Under the pieces are notes generated by a model. The model was not told where the DNA came from and ran no database searches. It saw nothing but the letters and a program-made list of their open reading frames with translations. The translations under genes were made by a program, and so were the position numbers. From Shimia sp. R10_1 (GTDB lineage: Bacteria > Pseudomonadota > Alphaproteobacteria > Rhodobacterales > Rhodobacteraceae): a stretch of 64,000 nt of DNA. How positions within the stretch are numbered: the first letter of the stretch is position 1; the number at the start of each line of letters is the position of its first letter. This document shows, one piece after another, positions 1-8,764 of the stretch. The stretch lies in NCBI RefSeq assembly GCF_017744095.1, contig NZ_JAGHQX010000001.1, positions 496,001-560,000 on the forward strand, read 5' to 3'.

Positions 1-4
1 CTTG

Positions 5-1576
5 ATGGCGCCCAACCGACCTGACTTGCGTTTGGTGAATGTCAGCGATCGTTGGGCAGGTTTCATCCACCGCCACCTGATTGGCATCGTCGTACTGGGG
101 GGCGCAACGATCTTCGTCGTTGACTTCAATGTGCTGAACGGCATTCCAGCGGGTGAGACGCGCATTGGTTTCTGGATTGATACGATGGTCTACGTCTACG
201 TCGGCTATGTCGTATGGACCGCGCGCGAGGGTTTCAGCGACATGATGCGCGGCGATGACCCCAATCGCACTGACTTTGATGAAGCACTGGGCAAAGCCTA
301 TCCATATTTTGCGTTGGCTGTTGCCGGATGTACCTGGGTGCTTGTCTCCACAATGATTGGCCTGGGTAAAGTCCAGCTACTGCTCGCAGGAGCGCATTAC
401 GCAACCATGTTCTGGCTGCTGATCGCGCCAGTGATCGACACCGGGATCCGTGGCTTGGTACGTCATCTTGTGCCGCCAATGCAGGGTGAAGGCAAAGTTG
501 CCGAAGACGCTTATATCTCCACCAAACGCAGCTATGTGCGCATTGGCCGTGTGATTGCGGTTGGGGCGGTGCTGGCCTTGATCGCGCGCACCTGGAATGT
601 ATCTTTGCTTGATCTTTTGCAAAACCGAGAGGGGATTGGCGACAACCTCTTCAGTTTCGCCATGACGGCAATCGTCGGCTATGTGGTGTATGAAGGTGTA
701 AGCCTTTACATCAACCGACGCTTGGCAGCTGAGATGACTGCTTTGGGCATGTCTCAGGAAGATGCAGACAACGAAATGGGCGGCGGCGGCGGTTCGCGAC
801 TGTCCACGGTTTTGCCGCTTCTTCTTGTGACAGCACAGGGTACAATCATCGTGATCTTTGGTTTGCTTTCCATCGGCAACCTTGGCGTGGATATCACCCC
901 ATTGCTTGCAGGTGCTGGTATCGCTGGCCTTGCCATCGGTTTTGGCGCGCAAAAGCTGGTGACGGATGTTGTTTCCGGTGTCTTCTTCCTGGTTGATGAC
1001 GCATTCCGTGTTGGAGACTACGTTGAAATCGACGGCACTATGGGCGCCGTCGAAAAGATCTCAATCCGGTCTATGCAACTGCGTCACCACCGGGGTCCGG
1101 TGCATACCATTCCCTATGGCGAGATCCCAAAACTGACCAACTATTCACGTGACTGGGTGATCATGAAGCTCAAATTCACTGTGCCGTTTGATGCCGACCC
1201 AAATCGGATCAAAAAGATCTTCAAAAAGATCGGTGCTGAAATGCTTCAGGAAGAGCTCTACAAAGACGATTTCCTGCAGCCCTTCAAGTCGCAGGGCGTG
1301 TTTGACTTCGATGATGTAGGCATGATTATCCGCGGCAAGTTCATGGCGAAACCTGGGAAGCAGTTCATGATCCGAAAAGAGATCTACAACCGCGTGAAAG
1401 CTGAGTTCAAAGCCAATGGCATCGATTTTGCGCGTCGCGAAGTTCGGGTCGCATTGCCGGACAATGTTTCGGAACTGCCAAAACAAGACCAGGCAGCCGT
1501 TGCCGCCGCAGCAGCAGCTGCAGCGCAACAACAGCAGCAAGAAGGCGAAACCCCTGCCGCCAAAGGGCCGGATTGA
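5..1576 (+). CDS. MscS-family mechanosensitive ion channel
   Basis: Inner-membrane channel of the MscS superfamily, which opens under membrane tension to release solutes during osmotic downshock. The N-terminal half holds several hydrophobic segments. The conserved pore-lining helix and beta-domain entry lie near residues 295-345: a Gly/Ala-rich helix (LLAGAGIAGLAIGFGAQ), then DVVSG and FRVGDYVEIDG, followed by the typical MscS middle domain (TIPYGEIPKLTNYSRDW). The tail carries an uninterrupted alanine run followed by a glutamine run before the end, an odd low-complexity extension. TTG at 2 and ATG at 5 are adjacent in-frame starts, and the window begins immediately upstream, so the true start could lie outside it. 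The next gene starts 6 bases after the stop, so the two are probably co-transcribed. Family assignment is firm; the gating properties are not visible. Confidence 0.9.
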   Translation: MAPNRPDLRLVNVSDRWAGFIHRHLIGIVVLGGATIFVVDFNVLNGIPAGETRIGFWIDTMVYVYVGYVVWTAREGFSDMMRGDDPNRTDFDEALGKAYPYFALAVAGCTWVLVSTMIGLGKVQLLLAGAHYATMFWLLIAPVIDTGIRGLVRHLVPPMQGEGKVAEDAYISTKRSYVRIGRVIAVGAVLALIARTWNVSLLDLLQNREGIGDNLFSFAMTAIVGYVVYEGVSLYINRRLAAEMTALGMSQEDADNEMGGGGGSRLSTVLPLLLVTAQGTIIVIFGLLSIGNLGVDITPLLAGAGIAGLAIGFGAQKLVTDVVSGVFFLVDDAFRVGDYVEIDGTMGAVEKISIRSMQLRHHRGPVHTIPYGEIPKLTNYSRDWVIMKLKFTVPFDADPNRIKKIFKKIGAEMLQEELYKDDFLQPFKSQGVFDFDDVGMIIRGKFMAKPGKQFMIRKEIYNRVKAEFKANGIDFARREVRVALPDNVSELPKQDQAAVAAAAAAAAQQQQQEGETPAAKGPD

Positions 1577-1582
1577 TCGCAA

Positions 1583-2734
1583 ATGGTCCACCCCATACAA
1601 CACACATTCTGGCGGCAAGCGTTTAAAACGCTTGCCGCCTTTTCTAAGGCAACTGTTCTGGCATGCCTTTACTGCAGTCATGCCCTCTCCGTGTATGCAG
1701 ATCCGATTGAACAGAACCCGATGTCCAGCTCATTGGATTCAGCCGCAAAAGAAGAGGTCTACGGCTTTCGCGAAGGATCTGTCGTTGTCGCTCCGATCCC
1801 CTTTAAGAACGTCCTGATAGGGACAGGTCTTGTGCTCGGGGCCGGGTACTTGTTTCAGACTGACGCGAACAGCGACACATCCATCTTTGGTCTCGCAGCC
1901 ATGCGCAGTGACAACGGGTCGAACGCTTTTGGAATTGGTGGCAGTGTCGCGCTTGCCGACAACCGTTGGCAAGTCAGCGTTTCCGCGGCAGAGGCAGATG
2001 TACTTTATGATCTGTTTGTTGGTCAGATCCCGGTACCTGTGCGCCAAACCGGGAAACTTATAGACGGTGAACTTCTCTATGGTCTCAATCCAGATTTACG
2101 TGTCGGGGGTGGATTACGCTATCTTGAAACCACGTTGGGATATGGCAGTGCCTCAGGTGGCCCCCCTCTGCCAGAGGCAGAACTGGATTTGGCAACCCTC
2201 AGACTAATTGCGAAATGGGACACAAGAAATGACACATTGTCCGCCCGAGATGGTCACCTACTTGAGGCAGACCTAATTTATGGCAATGTTGTGAGCGCTG
2301 AAGACCGAGATTACTTCAAAGGGTCCGTTGCGTTCACCTATCATCATTCTATAAGCGAGCGAGGAACGCTCGCGGCGCATGTTGTCGGGTGTTCTGTTTC
2401 AGACTCAGCCCCCTTTTTCAGCAAGTGTTCTCTTGGCGGCACAGACAATTTTCGAGGCTACAGCCCCGCTGAGTTTCTGAACAACGCACTTCTATCTGCA
2501 CAGGTTGAATACCGACAGGACGTGACAAACCGGTTTGGCGTGGTCGGTTTCATAGGCGCAGGGAATGCCGCATCCTCGTTCACCGCCTTGGGAGAACAAG
2601 ATCTCAAATACGCAGGTGGTTTGGGGGTGCGCTACCAACTCTCAGAAAAGTTCAACGCGGTGATTTCTGCAGATGTATCCCTCAATGATCGAAACGAAGA
2701 TCTCTTATACATTTATGTTGGGCAACGGTTCTGA
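1583..2734 (+). CDS. BamA/TamA-like (surface antigen D15) outer-membrane beta-barrel, no POTRA domains
   Basis: Predicted outer-membrane protein of 383 residues. The N-terminus looks like a signal peptide (basic/hydrophobic stretch, likely cleavage after SVYA, about residue 39). The rest has alternating amphipathic strands, a D15-type motif GGTDNFRGY around residue 290 (the RGY of BamA-family barrels), a strand motif SARDGHLLEADLIYG, and a C-terminal aromatic ending YVGQRF, the usual signal for barrel insertion. Unlike BamA or TamA it has no room for POTRA domains, so it is more like the short barrel-only members of the family. It follows the channel gene after 6 bases and lacks a strong Shine-Dalgarno, suggesting translational coupling. 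Function in transport or assembly is unknown. Confidence 0.75.
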   Translation: MVHPIQHTFWRQAFKTLAAFSKATVLACLYCSHALSVYADPIEQNPMSSSLDSAAKEEVYGFREGSVVVAPIPFKNVLIGTGLVLGAGYLFQTDANSDTSIFGLAAMRSDNGSNAFGIGGSVALADNRWQVSVSAAEADVLYDLFVGQIPVPVRQTGKLIDGELLYGLNPDLRVGGGLRYLETTLGYGSASGGPPLPEAELDLATLRLIAKWDTRNDTLSARDGHLLEADLIYGNVVSAEDRDYFKGSVAFTYHHSISERGTLAAHVVGCSVSDSAPFFSKCSLGGTDNFRGYSPAEFLNNALLSAQVEYRQDVTNRFGVVGFIGAGNAASSFTALGEQDLKYAGGLGVRYQLSEKFNAVISADVSLNDRNEDLLYIYVGQRF

Positions 2735-2920
2735 GTCCCGTTTGTGTCATCCGTATTGAACCGGTTTCCAGCCGAAACTGAAGATGCATGTCCGCCAGTT
2801 TGGCGACGCTCTCTACAGCAAAGCCACACCGGCAAGCAGACCAAACGCTTTTGGCTTCCCCTTTGGCCTCTCCTGCCCTAAAAGCCCCTCAAACGCTATC
2901 AACTTGGGGACCCTCGCCAC

Positions 2921-5080
2921 ATGCAGGAACCGGCCATCACCACCGATCTCATCGAAGCCCATGGACTGAAACCTGACGAATACGAGCTGATCCTAGAGAT
3001 CATTGGTCGCGAACCCACGTTCACCGAGCTGGGCATCTTCTCGGCGATGTGGAACGAACACTGCTCTTACAAATCCTCCAAGAAATGGCTGCGCACCCTG
3101 CCCACCGATGGCCCTCAGGTCATCTGCGGCCCCGGCGAAAACGCGGGCATCGTCGACATCGGCGACGGCGACGCAGTTGTTTTCAAAATGGAAAGCCACA
3201 ACCACCCCTCCTACATCGAGCCCTATCAGGGCGCAGCAACCGGCGTGGGTGGCATTCTGCGTGACGTCTTCACCATGGGCGCCCGCCCCATCGCAGCGAT
3301 GAACTCTCTCTCCTTTGGCGAAACCGGCCATCACAAGACCAAACAGCTGGTCAACGGCGTGGTCGAAGGCGTCGGCGGCTACGGCAACTGTTTCGGCGTG
3401 CCAACTGTGGGCGGCGAAGTGCGCTTCCACCCGGCCTATAACGGCAACTGTCTTGTGAATGCGTTCGCCGCCGGTCTCGCCAAGACCGACGGCATTTTTT
3501 ATTCCGCAGCCTCCGGCGTCGGCATGCCTGTTGTATACTTGGGCGCAAAAACCGGCCGTGATGGTGTGGGTGGCGCAACTATGGCGTCTGCAGAATTTGA
3601 CGACACCATCGAAGAAAAGCGCCCCACCGTTCAGGTTGGCGACCCCTTCACCGAAAAACGCCTGATGGAAGCCACGCTGGAGCTGATGCAGACCGGCGCC
3701 GTGATCTCCATTCAGGACATGGGCGCCGCAGGCCTCACCTGCTCCGCCGTGGAAATGGGCGACAAAGGCCAGCTTGGCGTGAAGCTCAACCTCGAAGATG
3801 TGCCACAGCGCGAAGACAACATGACAGCCTATGAAATGATGCTGTCTGAGTCTCAGGAACGCATGCTCATGGTGCTCAAGCCAGAGCTTGAGTCTGAGGC
3901 ACGCGCCGTGTTTGAGAAATGGGATCTCGACTTTGCCATCGTTGGCGAAACCATCGCAGAAGACCGCTTCTTGATCCTGCACAACGGCGAAGTCAAAGCC
4001 GACCTGCCGCTGTCTCCACTCTCTGGCCGGGCGCCGGAATATGACCGCCCATGGGTGGAAACCCCGGCAGCAGAAGAGCTGGCCGAGGTGCCGCAGATCG
4101 ACGGCATCGACGGCCTCAAGGCGCTGATCAGCTCGCCAAACTACGCGGGTAAACAGTGGGTCTATGAGCAATATGACACCACCGTCATGGGCGACACCGC
4201 GCAGCGCCCCGGCACGGGCTCCGGCGTGATCCGCGTGCATGGCACCGACAAGAAACTGGCCTTCACCTCTGACGTGACCCCACGCTACGTGAAAGCCAAC
4301 CCGGTTGAGGGTGGCAAACAGGCGGTGGCCGAAGCCTTCCGCAACCTCTCAGCTGTGGGCGCCAAGCCTCTGGCAACAACAGACAATCTGAACTTCGGCA
4401 ACCCCGAAAAGCCAGAGATCATGGGCCAGTTTGTGGGCGCCATCAAAGGTATCGGCGAGGCTGTGGCAGCACTCGATATGCCCATCGTGTCCGGCAACGT
4501 CAGCCTTTATAACGAGACCGACGGCTCCGCGATCCTGCCAACACCCACCATCGGTGCGGTTGGCCTCATCGCTGCAAACGAAGAGCCGATCCTTGGCGAA
4601 GTGCGCGACGGTCACGTGGCGCTTCTGATCGGGGACACCACTGGTCACCTCGGCCAATCCGCCCTGCTTGCCGAAGTCTTCAACCGCGAAGATGGCGACG
4701 CCCCACATGTGGATCTGGCAGCTGAGCGTAAGAACGGTGAATTCATCCGCGAAAACCGTGACTGGATCAAAGCTTGCACAGACCTCGCGGACGGCGGCCT
4801 CGCGCTGGCCGCCTTTGAACTGGCCGAAGGTGCAGGCGTCGGTGTTCAACTGGATGTGGACGACACCCCAACCCTCTTTGGCGAAGATCAGGCCCGCTAT
4901 CTGGTGGCCTGCAACTTCGATCAGGCCGAAGCGCTGATGATCAATGCCTCCAAGGCTGGCATCACCATCACCACCGTTGGCAAATTTGGCGGCGACACCG
5001 TGAAATTCGGCGGCTCAGAAGCCACACTGGCAGAGCTGTCCGACACCTTCCGCAACAGCTTCGCTGCCGCCGTTGCCTGA
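2921..5080 (+). CDS. purL: phosphoribosylformylglycinamidine synthase subunit PurL
   Basis: Catalyses the ATP- and glutamine-dependent conversion of FGAR to FGAM, the fourth step of de novo purine synthesis, in the cytoplasm. It is the small-type PurL (719 residues) that works with separate PurS and PurQ subunits, neither of which is in this window. Typical sequences are visible: the N-terminal [15 protein letters not shown] with its catalytic-region His, the ESHNHPS motif near residue 90, [16 protein letters not shown], and the second AIRS-like half with [16 protein letters not shown] near the end. The start at 2921 follows a GGGGA box by about 10 bases. The 186-base leader between the beta-barrel gene and purL shows no riboswitch I can recognise. 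The downstream Cys-cluster gene begins 4 bases after the stop. Confidence 0.97.
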   Translation: MQEPAITTDLIEAHGLKPDEYELILEIIGREPTFTELGIFSAMWNEHCSYKSSKKWLRTLPTDGPQVICGPGENAGIVDIGDGDAVVFKMESHNHPSYIEPYQGAATGVGGILRDVFTMGARPIAAMNSLSFGETGHHKTKQLVNGVVEGVGGYGNCFGVPTVGGEVRFHPAYNGNCLVNAFAAGLAKTDGIFYSAASGVGMPVVYLGAKTGRDGVGGATMASAEFDDTIEEKRPTVQVGDPFTEKRLMEATLELMQTGAVISIQDMGAAGLTCSAVEMGDKGQLGVKLNLEDVPQREDNMTAYEMMLSESQERMLMVLKPELESEARAVFEKWDLDFAIVGETIAEDRFLILHNGEVKADLPLSPLSGRAPEYDRPWVETPAAEELAEVPQIDGIDGLKALISSPNYAGKQWVYEQYDTTVMGDTAQRPGTGSGVIRVHGTDKKLAFTSDVTPRYVKANPVEGGKQAVAEAFRNLSAVGAKPLATTDNLNFGNPEKPEIMGQFVGAIKGIGEAVAALDMPIVSGNVSLYNETDGSAILPTPTIGAVGLIAANEEPILGEVRDGHVALLIGDTTGHLGQSALLAEVFNREDGDAPHVDLAAERKNGEFIRENRDWIKACTDLADGGLALAAFELAEGAGVGVQLDVDDTPTLFGEDQARYLVACNFDQAEALMINASKAGITITTVGKFGGDTVKFGGSEATLAELSDTFRNSFAAAVA

Positions 5081-5084
5081 TCTC

Positions 5085-5609
5085 ATGGAGGGCGGGCGCC
5101 CCACGCTTCCGCCCCTCACGGATGACTGTGCAAGCTGCGCAGCGCTTTGCTGCGTGGCTTACCCCTTTGATGCGAATGAAGATTTCGCCCTCATCAAACG
5201 CGCAGACGATCCATGCCCCAATCTCTCCGAAAGCTGTTTCAACTGCACGATCCACGCCGATCTGATCCCGCGCGGCTTTGGCGGTTGCGTCGCCTATTCC
5301 TGCGCAGGGGCTGGCCAGCGTGTCACGCAGGAGCTGTTTGACGGGGAGCACTGGCGCGAAGATCCCGACCTTCTTGGCCATATGACTTATGCGCTGCGCG
5401 TCATGCGCCCCATTCACGAAGCGCTCCTGCTTCTGCAGCAGGCCGCCCAGATCCCTGTCCCTGCAAGCGTTTCTGCACAGCGCGAAGCCCTTGTTGCCGC
5501 ACTTTGCCCTGAGGATCCGAGATCCATCTACGACTTTGAGGAGCCAGAGGTGCAGGACGCCCTCGCCGATGTTCCCGCCTTTCTGCAATCGCTCGCACCG
5601 TTTGTTTAA
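5085..5609 (+). CDS. cysteine-cluster protein, YkgJ-like
   Basis: Small protein of about 174 residues with a dense N-terminal cysteine pattern: CASCAALCC near residue 13, then CPNLSESCFNC and GGCVAYSC, spaced as in metal-binding cysteine-cluster (YkgJ-type) proteins. This suggests iron-sulfur or zinc binding; the metal is not determinable from sequence. The ATG at 5085 is 4 bases after the purL stop; an alternative TTG start at 5073 would overlap purL. The neighbours bolA and grxD are both tied to iron-sulfur handling, so a role in that area is a reasonable inference. No catalytic motif is recognised. Confidence 0.65.
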   Translation: MEGGRPTLPPLTDDCASCAALCCVAYPFDANEDFALIKRADDPCPNLSESCFNCTIHADLIPRGFGGCVAYSCAGAGQRVTQELFDGEHWREDPDLLGHMTYALRVMRPIHEALLLLQQAAQIPVPASVSAQREALVAALCPEDPRSIYDFEEPEVQDALADVPAFLQSLAPFV

Positions 5610-5687
5610 AAGCTCCCGCCGAAACCGACTTGCAGAGCATTCGGCCAAGCCCTACATTTTTTCTGAACAAGACAAAGGAACGCCTCC

Positions 5688-5924
5688 ATGCCAATGACAG
5701 CTCACCAAATTGAGGAACTGCTGCGCGAGACCTTTCCAGATGCCGAAATCCAAGTCGGCGGCTCGGACGGTGTGCATATGTCCGCCATGGTGGTTGACGA
5801 AAGCTTCCGCGGTAAGAACCGCGTGCAACAACAGCGTGCCGTCTATGCCGCCCTCAAGGGCAAGATGGACGGACCATCCGGCGAGTTGCACGCGCTGGCG
5901 CTGACCACAAAGGCACCTGAGTAA
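5688..5924 (+). CDS. bolA: BolA-family protein
   Basis: Protein of 78 residues with the BolA fold signature: an N-terminal amphipathic helix (IEELLRETFPDAEIQVGGSDG), central HMSAMVVDESFRGKNRVQQQRAVYAALKGKM with the conserved FRGK.R..Q.R motif, and a C-terminal HALALTTKAP with the conserved His. BolA proteins form [2Fe-2S]-bridged heterodimers with CGFS monothiol glutaredoxins and act in iron sensing or cluster trafficking. One such glutaredoxin lies just downstream (6285). A clear AAAGGA box sits 8 bases upstream of the ATG. The stop codon shares one base with the start of the next gene. Confidence 0.92.
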   Translation: MPMTAHQIEELLRETFPDAEIQVGGSDGVHMSAMVVDESFRGKNRVQQQRAVYAALKGKMDGPSGELHALALTTKAPE

Positions 5925-6178
5925 TGCCGCTCAGTGGGCTGGCCGGTGGGCTGCTCTTTGCGGTTTGCGCCATGGGGGCGCTCGTCGCATGGTATAGCCG
6001 AAATCGCAGCCCACTTGAACAGGATCGAGACGATCCAGACTATCACCACCTACGCTCAGACTATCAATCCGGGGTTGGTGGTGGCAACGTGCGCACGTGG
6101 AAAGTCCCCAAAGACCCACAGGAATACGCCCGCCTGTTTGTCCCAGAAGACACGACAGACAGCGACGCCTCCAAATAG
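5924..6178 (+). CDS. small single-pass membrane protein of unknown function
   Basis: Protein of 84 residues. The first about 23 residues form one hydrophobic segment ([20 protein letters not shown]), followed by an acidic and basic soluble tail rich in Asp, Tyr and His. The start codon overlaps the bolA stop by one base, so it is translated from the same message. It lies between bolA and grxD, which suggests an association with that pair, but no motif supports a function. Codon use looks like that of its neighbours. Confidence 0.6.
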   Translation: MPLSGLAGGLLFAVCAMGALVAWYSRNRSPLEQDRDDPDYHHLRSDYQSGVGGGNVRTWKVPKDPQEYARLFVPEDTTDSDASK

Positions 6179-6284
6179 CCCTGCCTTGCACCCGGCGAAA
6201 CACAAGCTACCCATTGGCATCTCGCAATCGGCTGACCTATATGTAAGCCAACAGGAACGTGGCCAACGCCAAAAGGAAATGAAA

Positions 6285-6647
6285 ATGACCGACGTTAAAG
6301 ACCGTATTGACGAAACCGTGAAAGCCAGCGATGTGGTGCTCTTCATGAAAGGCACCAAAGACATGCCTCAGTGTGGCTTCTCTTCCCGCGTGGCTGGCGT
6401 TCTGAACTACATGGGTGTGGATTACGCTGATGTAAATGTGCTCGCCGACGAAGAGGTGCGTCAGGGTATCAAGGATTATTCCGACTGGCCGACCATTCCA
6501 CAGCTCTATGTCAAAGGCGAGTTCGTAGGCGGATGCGACATCATCACCGAAATGACCCTGTCTGGCGAGCTGGACACCATGTTTGACGACAACGGTGTGA
6601 GCTACGACAAAGACGCCGCAGACAAAATCCGCGAAGCCAACGCATAA
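6285..6647 (+). CDS. grxD: CGFS monothiol glutaredoxin (Grx4/GrxD)
   Basis: Monothiol glutaredoxin of 120 residues that binds a [2Fe-2S] cluster with glutathione and delivers or senses clusters. Key motifs: [14 protein letters not shown] with the active-site Cys30 in [24 protein letters not shown] with the cis-Pro loop (TIP) and the GG..D glutathione site. The ATG at 6285 is preferred over the ATG at 6279 because the AAAAGGA box at 6271-6276 is correctly spaced only for 6285. A strong terminator follows, ending the purL-to-grxD gene group. The family partner is BolA, encoded upstream. Confidence 0.95.
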   Translation: MTDVKDRIDETVKASDVVLFMKGTKDMPQCGFSSRVAGVLNYMGVDYADVNVLADEEVRQGIKDYSDWPTIPQLYVKGEFVGGCDIITEMTLSGELDTMFDDNGVSYDKDAADKIREANA

Positions 6648-6670
6648 GATCCGGCAGATTTCTTGTTTGA

Positions 6671-6700
6671 AAAGCCCCACCAAATCGGCGGGGCTTTTTT
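6671..6700 (+). terminator. rho-independent terminator after grxD
   Basis: Stem AAAGCCCCACC / GGCGGGGCTTT with one mismatch, ending in a run of T. It begins 23 bases after the grxD stop. Confidence 0.85.
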
Positions 6701-6727
6701 GTTAAAGACACATTGCGGCGGGCCTGC

Positions 6728-7348
6728 TCAGCGCGCGTCGCTGACGTAGCCCGGAATTCTGCCTTCTACGTGATAAACTTCCAAGCGCGCATCACGGCTC
6801 AATCCGGCAGGATGTGAGCCCGCAGCACCTTCCGGCACCTCTCGCCCAACCTCGGCATAATGCGCCACCCAATCTTCCAGCAAAGCACCACTCTGTACAT
6901 CGCGAAAACTCAATGGCGTGTTGGGGAACACTGCCACCCCATTGTTGGCATGGCGAAACATCTCAAGGATCAGCTCGCTGCAATAAAGCGACTCGGGGCT
7001 GCTGCTGTAATAAGGATCATAAGGCACCCCCAGTCGAGACAGCCCAAAAGTCAGAGCGGCCGGGATCAACGGGCGATAAGCTGCGCTCAGACGCGCAAAC
7101 ATCAAACGGGGCCGCGCTTCGGCGCAATGGCTGCGCTCAGCGTATTCTTGTAATGAAGTTAGTCTGACTGCCGGATCAATCGCTTCTAAAACGGAGAGCG
7201 CCCCATTCTGGAAAACAACGATGCCAACATGATTGATCCGTGCTCCACGGTGGCCTTCCACCACCGCAGAAATCAGATTGTCTTCCTCACCCAAGGCGGC
7301 AAAAATCAAATCACCCGGGGCCAGTTGCGGCACGGATGGCTTAGTCAC
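6728..7348 (-). CDS. YiiX/YebB-like permuted papain-fold (NlpC/P60 superfamily) hydrolase
   Basis: Protein of 206 residues resembling the YiiX group of circularly permuted NlpC/P60 cysteine hydrolases. It shows the APGDLIF strand near residue 10, RINHVGIVV carrying the likely catalytic His near residue 40, and SLYCSELILEMF with the likely catalytic Cys near residue 122. Substrates of this group are lipid amides or peptidoglycan-like amides; which applies here is unknown. There is no signal peptide. It starts with GTG at 7348 in a GTGA overlap with the stop of zapA, so translation is probably coupled. It ends the minus-strand group coiled-coil protein, zapA, hydrolase. Confidence 0.72.
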   Translation of the reverse strand: MTKPSVPQLAPGDLIFAALGEEDNLISAVVEGHRGARINHVGIVVFQNGALSVLEAIDPAVRLTSLQEYAERSHCAEARPRLMFARLSAAYRPLIPAALTFGLSRLGVPYDPYYSSSPESLYCSELILEMFRHANNGVAVFPNTPLSFRDVQSGALLEDWVAHYAEVGREVPEGAAGSHPAGLSRDARLEVYHVEGRIPGYVSDAR

Positions 7349-7740
7349 CCAGCAGCTTTCTCTTCGACGAGATCAGCCAGTGCTTCTGCACGTGCCGTCA
7401 TTTCTGCCAATGTTTGTGTAACAGAGTCAGGAATGACAGGCACTTCGATACGCTCCGGTGCAGGGGCCGGTGCATTCTTGAGCGCTGAGATCTCTTCATC
7501 GCATGCTGCCAACTTTGCCTCAGCATTGCGCAGCTGATCTTCAAGGCCAGCCGTTTTATCTGCCAGCATCAAGCCAGCCATCAGCAACATCCGGGGCTCA
7601 GGGATACGCCCGGCCTGTGCAATCAGAGCTTTGGCTTGTTCGTCCAGCATCTGCGCAGCTGCACGCAAGAAATGTTGCTCTCCATCTTGGCAAGCAACTT
7701 CAAAAACGCGTCCGCCAATTTCGATCTGTACCTCAGGCAT
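7345..7740 (-). CDS. zapA: cell division protein ZapA
   Basis: ZapA binds FtsZ filaments and promotes bundling of the division ring. The 131-residue protein has the ZapA N-terminal beta element (EVQIEIGGRVFEVACQDGEQ), the conserved FLRAAAQMLDEQAKAL helix, and MLLMAGLMLADKT before a long coiled coil. A proline-rich linker (NAPAPAPE) and a second helical segment extend the C-terminus beyond the usual core. The ATG at 7740 is chosen over the TTG at 7743. It overlaps the stop of the upstream coiled-coil gene by one base and the downstream hydrolase by four. Confidence 0.88.
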   Translation of the reverse strand: MPEVQIEIGGRVFEVACQDGEQHFLRAAAQMLDEQAKALIAQAGRIPEPRMLLMAGLMLADKTAGLEDQLRNAEAKLAACDEEISALKNAPAPAPERIEVPVIPDSVTQTLAEMTARAEALADLVEEKAAG

Positions 7741-8483
7741 CAAGCTTCTCCTGTCTCATCTGCCATGGCCGGAGCCACCTCATCGCTCGCAGCTTGCGGA
7801 GCATCCTGTGCGGTGACCCCTTGCACCAATGGGCGCAGCTCGGCGAGGATCAATGCCGTTTCAGTCATCTCCGCTTCGCGCAATGCCGTGAGCGTTGCAA
7901 GATCGGCCTTCAAGGCGTCATTGACGGCTGATGGATCCACCATTTCGCCCTTTTCAACCTGATCGCGCAGCACCTGGTTGGTGGTCCGTTCCCGCCGGGC
8001 CATCTGACGCAAACGCCGCAGGCGTTTCGCCAACTCATCAAGCAGGGCACGATTGGCATCTGTCTCGGTATTACCACCAGACGCAGCACTCTCGTTTTCA
8101 GATGACGCCTGTGTCGCCGCGGCATCTGCAGCTGCGGCGGCGGCTGTCTCTGCTGCCTCCGCACGCGCTTCTGCCGCGAGCAAAGCCTGTGCAGCTTCTT
8201 CTTTTGCGCTCTCCGCAGCCTTGATGGTTTCTTCGGCAGCTGAGCGTGCGTCTTTCTCTGCCGCGAGTTCAGCTTCCAAATCAGACTTGCTTGCTGTTAA
8301 CGCACGTACGCGCTCTTCCATTTGCGCGGTGACCAACGCCTCATTTTCAAGGGCACGTCTCAAGGCTTGAATGTCTTCGCCTGTGTCAGGCTCAGCAACC
8401 ACGGCCTGCATCGCATCAACGCCGCGTCCAATCCGCTCCAGCGCAGCACTCAGCCTGCTCTCTAGTTCGCTGATGTCACTCAT
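7740..8483 (-). CDS. coiled-coil protein of unknown function, upstream partner of zapA
   Basis: About 247 residues, mostly Ala/Glu-rich heptad sequence from residue 5 to about 190 with a low-complexity alanine stretch (AETAAAAAADAAATQA), then a basic patch (KRLRRLRQMARRERT) and a final helical segment. No enzyme motif. The start at 8483 is preferred to longer in-frame starts because AGGACGAGG precedes it at the right distance. Genomic coupling to zapA by a TGATG overlap suggests a division-associated scaffold, but this is only inference from position. Confidence 0.7.
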   Translation of the reverse strand: MSDISELESRLSAALERIGRGVDAMQAVVAEPDTGEDIQALRRALENEALVTAQMEERVRALTASKSDLEAELAAEKDARSAAEETIKAAESAKEEAAQALLAAEARAEAAETAAAAAADAAATQASSENESAASGGNTETDANRALLDELAKRLRRLRQMARRERTTNQVLRDQVEKGEMVDPSAVNDALKADLATLTALREAEMTETALILAELRPLVQGVTAQDAPQAASDEVAPAMADETGEA

Positions 8484-8674
8484 TTGCCTCGTCCTTTCTG
8501 ATCCGGTTCTTGTTGACCCGTTTGTCGCGCTCGCACAGTTAACGTGGCCACGAATCGCCGCCAAGCGCATTATGTCGCGATCTTATCCAATGGACAGGCA
8601 AAATGCGCCCCCCATCGCATCGAAATCCTAGGTTGTGCGTTCAGCGAACCAAGCACACAAATAGCCCTTAAAAA

Positions 8675-8693
8675 GTGGCGATTCAGCCGCCAC
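8675..8693 (+). other. hairpin in the leader upstream of tkt
   Basis: Stem GTGGCG / CGCCAC with a 7-base loop, about 70 bases upstream of the tkt start. No regulatory class recognised. Confidence 0.3.
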
Positions 8694-8764
8694 CAATGTT
8701 GCTATTGGCCATAATCCTGCTATTGACCCAGCAACCAAAACCCCAACCCAGAGGAGCGCAAGAC

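Noticed and set aside
2993..4240. A 415-codon minus-strand open frame inside purL
   Set aside because: Histidine- and alanine-rich antisense shadow of the well-recognised purL gene.
8675..8764. Upstream extension of transketolase (hydrophobic, proline-rich)
   Set aside because: The GTG at 8765 has a GAGGAG site and gives the normal family length.
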